A stretch of DNA of 64,000 nucleotides from Methylibium petroleiphilum PM1 (GCF_000015725.1 NC_008825.1:3472001-3536000); one strand, 5' to 3'. Shown: positions 36,416-47,303, counted from the stretch's first letter. Program-made: numbers and translations. The notes: generated by a model not told the origin, from the sequence alone.

Positions 36416-37117
36416 TCACGCCACCGAGCTGCGCATCGCCTCGCGCACCAGGCCGTCGAGCTTGCCGGTGATCTGCGTCAGTTCGGCCGACACCACCGCG
36501 AACTCCCGTCCCGAATCGCCGGCCCGCGCAGCGATCACCTGCGCGTTGAACGACACGATGCGCGCCTGCTTCGCGATCGTCTCGATCTCGCCCATCACGC
36601 CCATCAGCTGCTTCTTCACCGTCGAGGCCTGGCGCTTCGCGAGGTCCTCGTAGACCTGGGTCACGCGGTTCAGCACCGCCAGCAGCGGCGTGGCGCTCTC
36701 GACCAGTTGCTCCAGCAGGCCGGCCACCGCGCGGGTGCGCAGCGGGATGGCTTCCAGCACCCGCTCGGCCAGCGCGATGAAGGCGCGGATCACGCGGTCG
36801 GCGCCGATCGCGCCGAAGTAGGCGTCACGCAGTTCGTCGCAGTACAGGCCCGGCAGCGTGTCGTCGCCGTCCACCAGCGCGGCGTGGGCCGCTCGGAACA
36901 CCGCCAGCGCTTCGGCAGACATCGCCAGCGCGCCATCGCGGCCCTGCGTCGCCAGCACCGCATACAGCACCACGCGCTGCGAGGTGAAGCGCCGGCGCCC
37001 GGACAGGTTGATCAGCGTGCCGTAGACCTCGCCTGACAGCCTCAGCGTCGCCGGGGCACCGGTCTGGGGCCGGGTGGGTGCACGCTCTGCGTGCGTCGTT
37101 GTCGAACTCTGTGGCAT
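36416..37117 (-). CDS. Soluble methyl-accepting chemotaxis-like protein
   Basis: A 233-residue protein without membrane helices. Its last 70 residues are an amphipathic helix pair ending in IVSFNAQVIAARAGDSGREFAVVSAELTQITGKLDGLVR, close to the MCP signalling-tip pattern IxxxNAxxEAARAGExGrGFAVVAxEv. The N-terminal half is an unknown helical domain. Compared with true MCPs it lacks sensor, HAMP and most of the coiled coil, so it may be an accessory of a chemotaxis or biofilm circuit. The start at 37117 is the first Met downstream of unrelated sequence. Confidence 0.6.
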   Translation of the reverse strand: MPQSSTTTHAERAPTRPQTGAPATLRLSGEVYGTLINLSGRRRFTSQRVVLYAVLATQGRDGALAMSAEALAVFRAAHAALVDGDDTLPGLYCDELRDAYFGAIGADRVIRAFIALAERVLEAIPLRTRAVAGLLEQLVESATPLLAVLNRVTQVYEDLAKRQASTVKKQLMGVMGEIETIAKQARIVSFNAQVIAARAGDSGREFAVVSAELTQITGKLDGLVREAMRSSVA

Positions 37118-37236
37118 CTTGCTCGGCGCGTGGCAGCCGCGTGGAAGCGTTGCCCCGAAATAGCAGGGTCCGTACCAGCGAGCGCACGCCCCGGGCCCTG
37201 CAGGCCGAGGGCGTGCTGTCCCGCACGGTGGCTGCC

Positions 37237-37704
37237 TCAGGCCGGCTTGCGCGGCGACGTGACGCGGTAGCCGCGCCCCGCGTAGTCGAAGTCGCCCAGT
37301 TCGAGCCGGGCGATGCCCTCGGCCTGCGGCGATGCATAGAAGGCACGGATCTCGCGGATCAGCCCCGAGGCGCGGTCGAACTCCACGCACTCGGCACCGC
37401 GCAGCACCTTGTCCTGGTTCGTCTTGAAGTGCGTCCACTCGATCGCCGCCTCGGCCGTCTCGGCGTCGATCACCAGCGCGTCGATCGTCCAGTACGAACC
37501 CAGCGTCTCCACCGCCGTGCGCCAGCGGTGGGCGATCTGCGCGGCGCCCCGGAAGGCGCCGCCGTACATGCCGGCCGGGAAGTAGTGCACGGCCTCCGGC
37601 ACGAAGCAGGCAATCATCTTCGCCTCGTCCGCCTCGTTGCAGCCGTCGTAGTAGGTGCGGATCACCTTCTCCATCGCCGCACGGCTGAGGGTCGGTGCGG
37701 TCAT
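37237..37704 (-). CDS. SnoaL/NTF2-like protein
   Basis: A 155-residue alpha+beta barrel protein of the NTF2/SnoaL superfamily: EKVIRTYYDGCNEADEAKMIACFVPEAVHYFP, then GGAFRGAAQIAHRWRTAV, AAIEWTHFKTNQDK and FDRASGLIREIRAFYASP. Residue pattern suits a small enzyme or binding protein for hydrophobic molecules. Its start is one base from the DUF1329 stop, so both are translated from one message in the aromatic-catabolism region. Confidence 0.8.
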   Translation of the reverse strand: MTAPTLSRAAMEKVIRTYYDGCNEADEAKMIACFVPEAVHYFPAGMYGGAFRGAAQIAHRWRTAVETLGSYWTIDALVIDAETAEAAIEWTHFKTNQDKVLRGAECVEFDRASGLIREIRAFYASPQAEGIARLELGDFDYAGRGYRVTSPRKPA

Positions 37705-37705
37705 G

Positions 37706-39025
37706 TCAGTCTCCTCCGCGCAGGTTCTGCACCTGGAACAGGCTTGGGGGGTTGAGCTTGGGATCGACCTGGCCCTTGAACTGGCCGGTGGTGCAGTGCT
37801 TGGCCTGCACGTCGACCATCGAGAACGAGTCGTCGATCGCGATGCCGGTGCCCTTGTTGACCGGCAGGTGGTGGTCGGGGTGCGACTTGCCGATCGTGAA
37901 GGTCTTCCACAGCTCGCCCTTGCGGTCGTAGATCAGCGTGCGGTTGATGTTGTAGACCTGCGCATCGACGTGGAAGACGCGCTTGCTGATCGGGTGCGCC
38001 GGGTTCACCGGTGCGGCCTCCAGCACATAGACCTTGCGCAGCTGCCAGGTGATCTTCGGGAAGCAGCCACCCTGGCCGCCGAAGTCCACGAACTTGTAGC
38101 CGCTCGGGTCCTTGAACTCGTCGGTCAGCTGCAGCTCGTTATGGTTGTAGTAGGGCATCAGGATGTTCTTCGTGCCCTTGAACGTCCACTTCATGTCCGA
38201 GATGCGGCCGTTGTAGCCCTCGAAGTCCTCGATCATCAGGTCCGCGCCGAGGAAGGCGTCCGTCGTCTGCCCGGTGGCGAGCCGGCGCACGCGGCGCTGG
38301 AAGCCCAGGTAGAGGTAGGCGTCGTCGAACTTCAGGTCGTTCTCGTAGCGCTGGATCAGGAGCTGCGTGTTCTTCAGGTCCTGCGGCTCGAGCACCGTGA
38401 GGTAGATGCCGCGGAACAGATCGGAGGGGTTGGGCGTCACCTCGGGCACCGGCGCGTGCTGCACGCGGTGCTTGAAGTTCAGGAAGTGGAAGTTGAACTT
38501 CAGCGTGCGCTCGACCTGGCCGCTCGTCATGTTGCGGTACTTCCAGTAGAACGGGTAGATCGCCGCGTTGTCACCCCAGTTGACGCCGTACTTGTAGTTC
38601 CAGGCGATCTTCTCGCCCGCGCGCGGGTCATCGACCTTGGGCTCCTCCGGGAAGGGCCGCCCGGCCACGAAGCCGGTGATCTCGCCGCTCTGGGCGCCCA
38701 GCTTGGTCGTGTTCAGGTTCTTCTTCGTCGCCTCGACGTAGAACTTGTCCATCGTGAACTGCGTGGTCGGGCCGACCTTGATCTCGTCCCAGCCGTTCTT
38801 GACGATCTCGTAGAGGCCGGGGTCCAGCGCGTCCTTGAACTGCTCGACGTTGGCCTTGTTGATGACGAGGCCGGGCGCCATCCCGGAGAAGCTCGGGAAG
38901 CCGTTCTTGTAAGGGTTGAACGAGGCCTCGACGTCGGCCTCGGTGGCAGCGCCGGCGGGGACGCTGGCGAAGGCCAGGCCTGCGGTGAGCAAGGCCAGGC
39001 CGACTTGTTGAATCTTCGTTGTCAT
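37706..39025 (-). CDS. DUF1329 outer-membrane-associated protein
   Basis: A 439-residue exported protein (signal peptide KIQQVGLALLTAGLAFASVPAGAA) matching DUF1329, with repeated aromatic strands: NYKYGVNWGDNAAIYPFYWKYRN, YLGFQRRVRRLATGQTTDAF, WTFKGTKNILMPYYNHNEL. DUF1329 is usually paired with DUF1302 and linked to uptake or export of hydrophobic substrates. Here the DUF1302 partner survives only as the last 39 residues just upstream. SnoaL follows. The ATG at 39025 follows AGGAGACAA. Confidence 0.88.
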   Translation of the reverse strand: MTTKIQQVGLALLTAGLAFASVPAGAATEADVEASFNPYKNGFPSFSGMAPGLVINKANVEQFKDALDPGLYEIVKNGWDEIKVGPTTQFTMDKFYVEATKKNLNTTKLGAQSGEITGFVAGRPFPEEPKVDDPRAGEKIAWNYKYGVNWGDNAAIYPFYWKYRNMTSGQVERTLKFNFHFLNFKHRVQHAPVPEVTPNPSDLFRGIYLTVLEPQDLKNTQLLIQRYENDLKFDDAYLYLGFQRRVRRLATGQTTDAFLGADLMIEDFEGYNGRISDMKWTFKGTKNILMPYYNHNELQLTDEFKDPSGYKFVDFGGQGGCFPKITWQLRKVYVLEAAPVNPAHPISKRVFHVDAQVYNINRTLIYDRKGELWKTFTIGKSHPDHHLPVNKGTGIAIDDSFSMVDVQAKHCTTGQFKGQVDPKLNPPSLFQVQNLRGGD

Positions 39026-39042
39026 GATTGTTGTCTCCTGCT

Positions 39043-39164
39043 TCAGAACTGATACCTTGCGGTGAGGAAGATCTCGTTCTCCTTCCATGCCGAGCCGATG
39101 GGGCCGGCGCGGAAGCGCCCGAGGGGCTCGAGGCCGCCGAGGCCGCGCGAGTAGGCGCTCAGGG
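39043..39164 (-). pseudogene. DUF1302 gene remnant (3' end only)
   Basis: Before the DUF1329 gene lies an orphan C terminus reading LSAYSRGLGGLEPLGRF then WKENEIFLTARYQF and stop at 39043-39045. Its final strand with terminal Phe is the DUF1302 outer-membrane-barrel ending. Upstream it runs straight into the IS21-family end (TGTTGACGATC from 39165), so the rest of the gene, probably some 550 codons by family length, has been lost. Confidence 0.7.
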
Positions 39165-39225
39165 TGTTGACGATCGCCCAGAACTGACCCGCTGCGATCA
39201 TTCAATACTGACCCACCCCTGTAGG

Positions 39226-40059
39226 CTACCCGAGGGTGCCTTGGTCTGTGGATATCTCTGCGGTTCTGGGGTCTTGGGTCGGTCCTTTCCTGCGTTGCGT
39301 CGTTGATCGGGTTCGTGCCGCAGCGGTGGTCGTGCTGCTGTGCCTGAAGCGCCAGGAGTCGTTGCCGCTCTCGACGATGTGGCAGTGGTGCGTGAGCCGG
39401 TCCAGCAGCGCAGTGGTCATCTTCGCGTCGCCGAAGACGCTGGCCCACTCGCCGAAGCTCAGGTTGGTCGTGATCACCACGCTGGTGTGCTCGTAGAGCT
39501 TGCTCAGCAGGTGGAACAGCAAGGCGCCGCCGGCCTGGCTGAACGGCAGGTAGCCCAGCTCGTCCAGGATGAGCAGGTCCACGTAGGTCAGCCGGTGCGC
39601 GATCTGCCCGGCCCGGCCTGCGGCCTTCTCCGCCTCCAGCGCGTTGACCAGTTCCACCGTCGAGTGGAAGCGCACCCGCTTGCCGTGCCGCTGGACCGCC
39701 TCGATGCCGAGCGCGGTGGCCAGGTGCGTCTTGCCCGTGCCCGGCCCGCCGATGAACACCACGTTGTGGGCGGCCTCAGTGAACGCCGTCGTGTGCAGCT
39801 TGCGCACCAGCGCTTCATCGACCGCACTGCTGGCGAAGTCGAAGCCCGCCAGGTCCCGGTGCGCCGGGAACCGGGCCGCCGTCATCTGGTACGCGATCGA
39901 GCGCACGTTGCGCTCGGCGCCCTCGGCATCGAGCAACTGCTCGACGAACTGCTCGGGCTCCAGCGCCGCATGCCGGCAGCGCGCCACCAGCTCCGGCCAG
40001 TTCGCCGCCATGCCGTGTAGCTTGAGCGCCTTCAGGCGCGTGACGATCTCGGCGCTCAT
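39226..40059 (-). CDS. istB: IS21-family helper ATPase IstB
   Basis: A 277-residue DnaC-like AAA+ ATPase that assists the IstA transposase in target capture. Walker A is [20 protein letters not shown] near residue 105, Walker [21 protein letters not shown] near residue 170, and sensor region [12 protein letters not shown]. It starts in the istA stop (ATGA overlap). Full family length, so it looks functional. Confidence 0.95.
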   Translation of the reverse strand: MSAEIVTRLKALKLHGMAANWPELVARCRHAALEPEQFVEQLLDAEGAERNVRSIAYQMTAARFPAHRDLAGFDFASSAVDEALVRKLHTTAFTEAAHNVVFIGGPGTGKTHLATALGIEAVQRHGKRVRFHSTVELVNALEAEKAAGRAGQIAHRLTYVDLLILDELGYLPFSQAGGALLFHLLSKLYEHTSVVITTNLSFGEWASVFGDAKMTTALLDRLTHHCHIVESGNDSWRFRHSSTTTAAARTRSTTQRRKGPTQDPRTAEISTDQGTLG

Positions 40060-41588
40060 GGCTGCTGGGCCTCCCGCAGGCTGTCGTAGCGCTGCACGTC
40101 GGCGCGGGGCTCTTCCTTGAGCGTCGGGGCGGGCTGCGTCAGCTCGCGCAGCGCCGGCGCCCCATCCTTCAGCCGCGCCAGCACGTTGAGCACATGCTCG
40201 GCACTCGGCCTGCCGGCTTCCAGCGCGATCTCCGCTGCGACGAGCACGGCCTCCAGCCCGTGCACCGGCACGGCCGCCAGCACCTGCGCCATGACCCGGT
40301 CGCCGCCGGCATGGCGCAGCAGGTGACGCTGCAGCGTCTGCAGCACCTCGGGCATGGCCTTGAAGGGCGCGCCGTTGCGCAGCGCCCCCGGCTTGGTCTG
40401 CACCAGCGCGATGTAGTGCTGCCAGTCGTAGAAGGTCAGCTCCCGCTCGAAGCTCCTCGTGTGCCGGGCCACCTCGACGCCCTCGGCCACCAGCACCACG
40501 GCCTCGGGGTAGGCGCGCAGGCTGAGCACTTCGTTGACCCAGCGGGTCGGCACGCTGTAGCGGTTGCGCTGGAAGTGCACCAGCGCCGTCGCCGACACCC
40601 GAACGGGCTGCTCGACGTAGCCGTCGAAGGGCTTCGGGCATGGCATGAGGCGGGTGCGCTCGTCCTGCAGCACGTCGGCCACGCTCAGCTCGGACCACTC
40701 GGGGTGTGCCGTCTCCTCCCAGCCCTGGCGGCAGCGCTCGGCCAGCCAGGCGTTCAGGCTGGCCAGGTCGCTCCAGCGCCGCTCGCCGGCCTCGCGCCAC
40801 ACCTGGCGCCGGCGGTCCTGCACGTTCTTCTCGACCACGCCCTTCTCCCAGCCCGAGGCCGGGTTGCAGAACTCGGGCTCGAACAGGTAGTGCGAGCACA
40901 TGGCCTGGAAGCGGGCGTTGACGGAGCGCGCCTTGCCCACACCGACCTTGTCCACGGCGGTCTTCATGTTGTCGTAGATGCCCCGGCGCGGCACGCCACC
41001 CAGCGCCTCGAAGGCCCGGGCGTGCGCGTCGAACAGCATCTCGTGGCTCTGGGCAGGGTAGGCCGTCAACCAGAAGGCCCTCGAGGCCGCCAGCTTGGTG
41101 TGCGCCACCTCGAGCCGGCGGCGCAGTCCGCCCACGAAGACGTACTCGCAGCTCCAGTCGAACTGGAAGGCGTCGCCCAGCTCGAAGCTCATCGGCACGA
41201 AGGCCGCACGCCGCGGGGCGCTGGCCTGCCGCTCGCGCCAGCGGCGCACCCACACGACCACGCGCGGGTAGCTGCCCGCGTAGCCCAGCGCCCGGATCTG
41301 CTCGAACAGGGCCTTGGCCGTGCGCCGCTCGCGCACCGGGCGGTGCGCATCGGCACGCAGTGCCGCCTCCAAGTGCTCGGCCCAGGCGTCAAGCACGCTC
41401 GCCGTGCTGCGCTCGGGGTACTTCGGCTCGGTCACGCCTTCCTCGCGCAACCACTGCCGCACGGTGTTCCTCGACAAGCCCGTGCGCCTCGCCACCTCGC
41501 GGATGGACAGGCCATCTCGCAGGTGCATCCGTCTGATCTTGGCCAACATCGCCACGCTGATCACTCCTGGCTCTCCCCGCTCGTTCAT
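40056..41588 (-). CDS. istA: IS21-family transposase IstA
   Basis: A 510-residue DDE transposase. It has an N-terminal HTH ([21 protein letters not shown]), and the integrase core: first Asp in [14 protein letters not shown] near residue 140, second Asp in [12 protein letters not shown] near residue 205, and Glu in [12 protein letters not shown] near residue 244. It appears complete and is coupled to istB by a 4-base overlap. Confidence 0.95.
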   Translation of the reverse strand: MNERGEPGVISVAMLAKIRRMHLRDGLSIREVARRTGLSRNTVRQWLREEGVTEPKYPERSTASVLDAWAEHLEAALRADAHRPVRERRTAKALFEQIRALGYAGSYPRVVVWVRRWRERQASAPRRAAFVPMSFELGDAFQFDWSCEYVFVGGLRRRLEVAHTKLAASRAFWLTAYPAQSHEMLFDAHARAFEALGGVPRRGIYDNMKTAVDKVGVGKARSVNARFQAMCSHYLFEPEFCNPASGWEKGVVEKNVQDRRRQVWREAGERRWSDLASLNAWLAERCRQGWEETAHPEWSELSVADVLQDERTRLMPCPKPFDGYVEQPVRVSATALVHFQRNRYSVPTRWVNEVLSLRAYPEAVVLVAEGVEVARHTRSFERELTFYDWQHYIALVQTKPGALRNGAPFKAMPEVLQTLQRHLLRHAGGDRVMAQVLAAVPVHGLEAVLVAAEIALEAGRPSAEHVLNVLARLKDGAPALRELTQPAPTLKEEPRADVQRYDSLREAQQP

Positions 41589-41671
41589 CGAGCAGGGCAG
41601 TGTGTTTGCGTGGGTCAGTTTTGAACGATCGCAATGCCCTCAGGTGGGTCAGTTTTCAGTGATCGTCAACA

Positions 41672-41684
41672 GGCGGTAGCTCAT
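41672..41684 (-). pseudogene. dmpP: dmpP remnant (first 13 bases)
   Basis: Just after the dmpO stop an ATG (41684) begins MSYR and then enters the IS21 end (TGTTGACGATC), which adds LLTITEN and a stop. DmpP, the FAD/2Fe-2S reductase of phenol hydroxylase, begins with MSY in many homologues and always follows dmpO. Only its first four codons remain. This assignment rests on position and the MSY start. Confidence 0.55.
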
Positions 41685-41689
41685 GGCGC

Positions 41690-42052
41690 TCAGAAGCCCA
41701 CGCCGTAGAGGCCCGCGAGCTCCGGCGTGCGGAAGCGGAGCACCGACTTGTGGGCCAGGCCGTTGTCGGCCAGGCTCGCGTCCGCGTCCGGCTCGAACGG
41801 CTGCCCGGCGCGCAACCATCGCACCCGCGCCCAGTCGATCTGCGCGAACTGCGGATGCTGGCCGAACAGCGCGGGCAGCACCTGCCCGACCAGCGCGCCG
41901 AACGGCATCTGCGGCGGCACCGGCACGCACAGCGGCGTGGCGTACATCAGGTGCTGGTCCCAGCCGATGGCCAGCAGCTGCTGGCCGTGGAACTTGTCCA
42001 CGCTGTCTTTCATGTCCCCGTGGTAGTCGGGGCGGATGGCCTTGACGCTCAT
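41690..42052 (-). CDS. dmpO: Phenol hydroxylase component P4
   Basis: A 120-residue subunit of the hydroxylase oxygenase complex. LLAIGWDQHLMYATPLCVPVPPQMPFGALVGQVLPALFGQHP fits the DmpO/TomA4/PhO family, and the tail KSVLRFRTPELAGLYGVGF is complete. The small gamma-type subunit binds the DmpN-DmpL dimer. It starts 12 bases after the dmpN stop. Its downstream partner dmpP is missing. Confidence 0.9.
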   Translation of the reverse strand: MSVKAIRPDYHGDMKDSVDKFHGQQLLAIGWDQHLMYATPLCVPVPPQMPFGALVGQVLPALFGQHPQFAQIDWARVRWLRAGQPFEPDADASLADNGLAHKSVLRFRTPELAGLYGVGF

Positions 42053-42064
42053 CGTCGTGTCTCC

Positions 42065-43678
42065 TCAGGCGGACCGGCGTTCGGCGGCCTGGCTGCGGGC
42101 CAGGGCGTCCGCGGTGGCGGTGGGCGCCGCCATGTTGGCGGGGCGCTGGGTCCAGCGCTCCCAGTTCACCGCGTCGATGTGGGTCGCGAAGTCACCGCCG
42201 TCCACCCCCGGCGCGATGCCCATGTACTTCAGGGCCTCGACCAGCGGGTTGAAGTCCGGCGCCGTCGGGTCGACGCCCGGGTTGAAGTAGTTGCCCTGGT
42301 AGATCTGGTGCACCGGCAGGTGCGCGTGGACGTACTTCTCGGGCTCGTTGCGGAAGATGTCCCGGCAGCCGTCGGAGCAGCACTGGAACTTCTCGCCGAG
42401 GTAGGTTTCCTCGCGGTAGGCGATCTGCGTCGGGTCGTCGGGCTCGGTGAACAGCAGCGGCCACTGGCACACCTGGCACAGCTGCGGCAGCGTGGCGTTG
42501 ACGAAGGGCTTGCCCTGCGCCTCCATCTCGCGCCAGTGCTCGTAGCGCGGCCGGTAGTAGCGGTCGAAGGTGTCCGGGTACTTGGCCGACAGCCAGTCCA
42601 TCTCCTCGTCGCTCGGCAGCCAGACCGGGAAGCCGGCGGCATGGCGGAACTGGTAGAAGGTGCACCAGAGCTGGTGACCCACGTGGCCCTTCTCCTGGAC
42701 CGTGACCTCCCAGTGCTTGGGCATGCGGATACCGTAGCGCGCCAGGTCGGCGAACAGCGCGCCACCGTTCTGCTCGAAGTAGATCTCCCAGGCCTCGCTC
42801 CAGCTCATCACGCGCTTGGGCAGCATGTAGTCCATCATCGTGGCGAGCAGCGTGAGCAGCCGGTAGCCGCGCCAGAACCACTTGTCGATCCAGCCCTGCA
42901 CGATGGGCACGTTGGCCGGGTCCTGCTCGAGCAGGAACTTGATGACCTCGATGCCCAGCGTCATGTGGCGCGCCTCGTCGCTCTGCGCCGAGAAGCCGAA
43001 CGACACCGTGGACATGTCGCCGTTGTAGGCCGCGCCGGACGCCCAGGGCATGAACACCAGGTTGGTCAGCACGTACTCGAAGGCGAACGAGATCGCGGTG
43101 ATGAACTCGAACGGGCCCGCGGTGATCGCGTCCTCGAAGAAGGACTTCGGGATCGACAGGTACCACGTCCGGTCGAACATCAACGGGAACTCGCTCAGCC
43201 CGGTGAAGTACTTGTTGTACTGGCTGATCGCGTGGATCTGCGTCTGCGCATGGCGCAGCTCGTCGATGGCCTGCATCTGCGCCGCGATGCGCGGCCCCAC
43301 GCCCGGGAACTCGCGGCCGAGGATGCAGAAGCCACGGTGCGACGCGTACTCCAGCGGGCTCACCCCGGTCAGGAAGATCTTCAGCGCCTGCAGGTAGCGC
43401 GCGTCGCTGACGTTGAACTGGCCGCTGTTCTGCTGGAACGCGTCGATGATCGCGTAGAGCTTCTTCTCCTTCTCGCCCTGGTACTTCCAGTAGGCGTCCA
43501 TCGTCAGGCGGAACGGGTCTTCCCACTTGTCCCAGTCGTGGATCTTGATGCCCTCGAAGGCGACGGTGCGGAAGATCTCGTCCTTGGGCTGGTAGCTCGG
43601 CGCCCAGTCGAGGCCGCGCGTGAGCAGCGCGTAGTTTTCCTTCAGGGACAGCTTCCGGGCTTGCGGGGTGTCGTTCAT
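42065..43678 (-). CDS. dmpN: Phenol hydroxylase component P3 (diiron oxygenase large subunit)
   Basis: Catalytic subunit that hydroxylates phenol to catechol at a carboxylate-bridged diiron centre. The 537-residue product has iron ligands in the usual pattern: Glu110 (VSPLEYASHRG), Glu140/His143 (AIDELRHAQTQ), and Glu235/His238 (SDEARHMTLG). A C-terminal zinc-type CQVCQWPLL and CCSDGC segment matches DmpN. It appears intact. Confidence 0.95.
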   Translation of the reverse strand: MNDTPQARKLSLKENYALLTRGLDWAPSYQPKDEIFRTVAFEGIKIHDWDKWEDPFRLTMDAYWKYQGEKEKKLYAIIDAFQQNSGQFNVSDARYLQALKIFLTGVSPLEYASHRGFCILGREFPGVGPRIAAQMQAIDELRHAQTQIHAISQYNKYFTGLSEFPLMFDRTWYLSIPKSFFEDAITAGPFEFITAISFAFEYVLTNLVFMPWASGAAYNGDMSTVSFGFSAQSDEARHMTLGIEVIKFLLEQDPANVPIVQGWIDKWFWRGYRLLTLLATMMDYMLPKRVMSWSEAWEIYFEQNGGALFADLARYGIRMPKHWEVTVQEKGHVGHQLWCTFYQFRHAAGFPVWLPSDEEMDWLSAKYPDTFDRYYRPRYEHWREMEAQGKPFVNATLPQLCQVCQWPLLFTEPDDPTQIAYREETYLGEKFQCCSDGCRDIFRNEPEKYVHAHLPVHQIYQGNYFNPGVDPTAPDFNPLVEALKYMGIAPGVDGGDFATHIDAVNWERWTQRPANMAAPTATADALARSQAAERRSA

Positions 43679-43697
43679 GGGGTTCTCCGTGGCGCCC

Positions 43698-43988
43698 TCA
43701 GGCGGCCTTCCATTGCAGGATGAATTCGTCGTCGGTCTCGTCGATGCCGCCGGACAGCGAGATCAGGTTGAGCTGCAGTTCGCGCAGGTCGAAGTCGCGC
43801 CCGATGCGCTCCTCGATCGACGCGCGCCGGATCACCAGCGAGCCGGGCGCGTCGATCTTCACCATCGCCGGGTAGTCCTGGACCACCGCGTGCGGGTTGT
43901 CGGCCTGGATGGCCTCGACGATCGGCAGGGTGTCGTTGTTGGCCTGCAGCGCGATGAACACGGGCTGCAGCGAAGCGGGGGCGTTCAT
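43698..43988 (-). CDS. dmpM: Phenol hydroxylase component P2 (regulatory protein)
   Basis: Cofactor-less effector protein of 96 residues that couples the reductase and diiron subunit. The sequence VFIALQANNDTLPIVEAIQADNPHAVVQDYPAMVKIDAPGSLVI follows the MmoB/DmpM fold. Ten bases separate it from the dmpL stop, and 19 from the dmpN start. Confidence 0.92.
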   Translation of the reverse strand: MNAPASLQPVFIALQANNDTLPIVEAIQADNPHAVVQDYPAMVKIDAPGSLVIRRASIEERIGRDFDLRELQLNLISLSGGIDETDDEFILQWKAA

Positions 43989-43998
43989 GGCACGCGCC

Positions 43999-44994
43999 TC
44001 AGGCCGCCAGGCCCAGACGGGCCAGCCGCGCACCCAGGGCCGCATCGGCCGCCGCCAGCGCGCCCGCGCCCTGCTCGCCCAGCGTGGCCTCGGCCAGCGG
44101 CGAGAGCGCCGCCTTCAACGCACTGCGCCAGTGGTTCACCCAGCCCTGCATCAGCGCCCGGTTGGCCTCGCTCTCCGCCGCCGCGGTCTTGACGGTCGCG
44201 TCGACCCACTTCACCGTCTCGTCCTGCCAGCGGTTGATGTGGTCGAGCACGGTGGACAGCGCCGGGCCGTGGCGCTGCGCCATGTGCGCGTCGAAGTGCT
44301 GGAAGAACAGCGGGTACAGCAGGCCGTCGGCCACCAGTGTCTGCGCCACCAGCACCTCGAACCAGTCGCGCGTGACGAACAGGTTCTCCACCTCGCGGCG
44401 CAGGCCCTGCCAGGCCGGGTGCTCGACCCAGTGGCGGTGCGCCTGGTCGAGCGCGGCGCCGGTGTTGCCGTCCACCAGCAGGCCGATGCGCGAGAGGTGC
44501 TGGGCCAGGCCCAGGCGGTCCATCGCGCCCATCACCGCGGCCTGCGTCACCGCGGTGCCCCAGCCGTAGGCGGCCACGTGGCTCAGGTTGGTGTTGGCGC
44601 CCCACTCGTAGTGGCGCAGCGGCACGAGGGCGAAGACGATGGCCTCGCGCGCCTCGGCCGGCAGCTGCGCCAGCAGGGCACGCCGGTCGGCGAACTCCAT
44701 CTGCCGGTCCAGCGCCTCCTGCTGCTTGGCGCGCGCCATCGTGTAGCTGCCGTAGTAGTACTGGCGCGGGTCCTTCAGCGCGTACCAGTCGGCCATCTCG
44801 ACGGCGGTGCGGCGCTTGTCGTAGAGGTCGCGCTCGGGGTCCCACAGCGGCTTGTAGTGGTGGTTCACCTCGGACTGGATGTCGTAGGTGGCCTCCTGGT
44901 AGCGCGTGGCCGGCTTGTCGCCGAAGCGCCGCGCCAGGTGCCCGAAGGTCTGGCGCACCGGCTTGACGGTCTGGGTGCGGATTTCGACGGTCAT
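43999..44994 (-). CDS. dmpL: Phenol hydroxylase component P1 (oxygenase small subunit)
   Basis: A 331-residue beta subunit of the diiron oxygenase, with no iron ligands but the same four-helix fold. ATYDIQSEVNHHYKPLWDPERDLYDKRRTAVEMADWY and LKDPRQYYYGSYTMARAKQQE match DmpL. It supports DmpN in an (alpha-beta-gamma)2 complex. It lies 57 bases downstream of dmpK. Confidence 0.93.
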   Translation of the reverse strand: MTVEIRTQTVKPVRQTFGHLARRFGDKPATRYQEATYDIQSEVNHHYKPLWDPERDLYDKRRTAVEMADWYALKDPRQYYYGSYTMARAKQQEALDRQMEFADRRALLAQLPAEAREAIVFALVPLRHYEWGANTNLSHVAAYGWGTAVTQAAVMGAMDRLGLAQHLSRIGLLVDGNTGAALDQAHRHWVEHPAWQGLRREVENLFVTRDWFEVLVAQTLVADGLLYPLFFQHFDAHMAQRHGPALSTVLDHINRWQDETVKWVDATVKTAAAESEANRALMQGWVNHWRSALKAALSPLAEATLGEQGAGALAAADAALGARLARLGLAA

Positions 44995-45051
44995 GGTCTG
45001 TTTGTCTCCTGGTGTTCTGGTGTCTTGTCGTTCCGGTGTCGGGGCCGTGGG

Positions 45052-45312
45052 CTATTCGTCGGGTCCGTGTCGGCCGTAGCGCCACTTGGCCTGCTCGGCG
45101 TCGATGCGCGCGCCTTCGGCCGCGCCGAGCGAACGCGCCCGCTGCGCGGTGCAGAAGGCGTCGAAGGCCGGGCGCGGCAGGATCAGCTCCACCCACAGGT
45201 CGGGGTCGCCGAGCGAGAAATCGAACTCGACGAAGCCGTCGCGACGCTCGTTGCGCAGGCGCACCCAGCAGGCCGGAGCGGCCCCTGGCGGATGAAACGG
45301 CACGACGGACAT
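45052..45312 (-). CDS. dmpK: Phenol hydroxylase component P0 (assembly protein)
   Basis: An 86-residue protein of the DmpK family, which binds the apo-oxygenase and promotes assembly. Core: CWVRLRNERRDGFVEFDFSLGDPDLWVELILPRPAFDAFC. The ATG at 45312 is chosen because the sigma-54 promoter (45347-45362) puts transcription start near 45336; the in-frame ATG at 45363 overlaps the -24 box and cannot be on the message. First gene of the hydroxylase operon. Confidence 0.85.
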   Translation of the reverse strand: MSVVPFHPPGAAPACWVRLRNERRDGFVEFDFSLGDPDLWVELILPRPAFDAFCTAQRARSLGAAEGARIDAEQAKWRYGRHGPDE

Positions 45313-45346
45313 GCGTGATGAAACGGGAGTCGAGATGGCCTGCTTT

Positions 45347-45362
45347 CGCACGGCCTGTGCCA
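45347..45362 (-). promoter_or_regulatory. Sigma-54 promoter of the phenol hydroxylase operon
   Basis: On the minus strand TGGCACAGGCCGTGCG matches the -24/-12 consensus TGGCACG-N4-TTGCW, with GG and GC exactly 10 bases apart. Transcription would begin at about 45336, 24 bases before the dmpK ATG. This fits control by the divergent DmpR-type activator. Confidence 0.85.
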
Positions 45363-45469
45363 TCGCGCCAGGGTCTAGGGAACACCCTGATCTTTGGTCG
45401 CCGCGAGCGCCGGAATCGGCCTCGCGAACGCGTTTGCGGCCGTGTCGCGAGCCACTCGGCTCAAACGCG

Positions 45470-45485
45470 TGTATCAATTCATGCA
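45470..45485. promoter_or_regulatory. Candidate DmpR upstream activating site
   Basis: TGTATCAATTCATGCA agrees at 11 of 16 positions with the DmpR-type site TTGATCAATTGATCAA, with a strong ATCAATT core. Its centre lies about 142 bases upstream of the predicted dmpK start, within the usual enhancer distance (roughly 125-175). Confidence 0.45.
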
Positions 45486-45539
45486 GGTCGCCGCTAGCAT
45501 CCGCGGCCTGCACTGTTTGAATTTCTACAAGCGCCGCCC

Positions 45540-47303
<1,764 letters not shown>

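Larger units (their letters stand above)
39165..41671 (-). mobile_element. IS21-family insertion sequence
   Basis: A 2507-bp element with terminal repeats TGTTGACGATC at both ends in opposite orientation (39165-39175, 41661-41671). Each end carries internal repeats of the CTGACCC type (left 39184-39190 and 39208-39214, right in inverted copy), typical of IS21 family multi-repeat ends. It encodes istA and istB. No target duplication is seen: the left flank ends GCTCAGGG, the right starts GGCGGTAG. That indicates deletion or recombination after insertion, in line with the loss of dmpP and most of DUF1302. Confidence 0.9.

Noticed and set aside
45363-45513. Longer dmpK start with about 50 to 67 extra residues
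   Set aside because: It lies upstream of, or in, the sigma-54 promoter and has no similarity to DmpK proteins.
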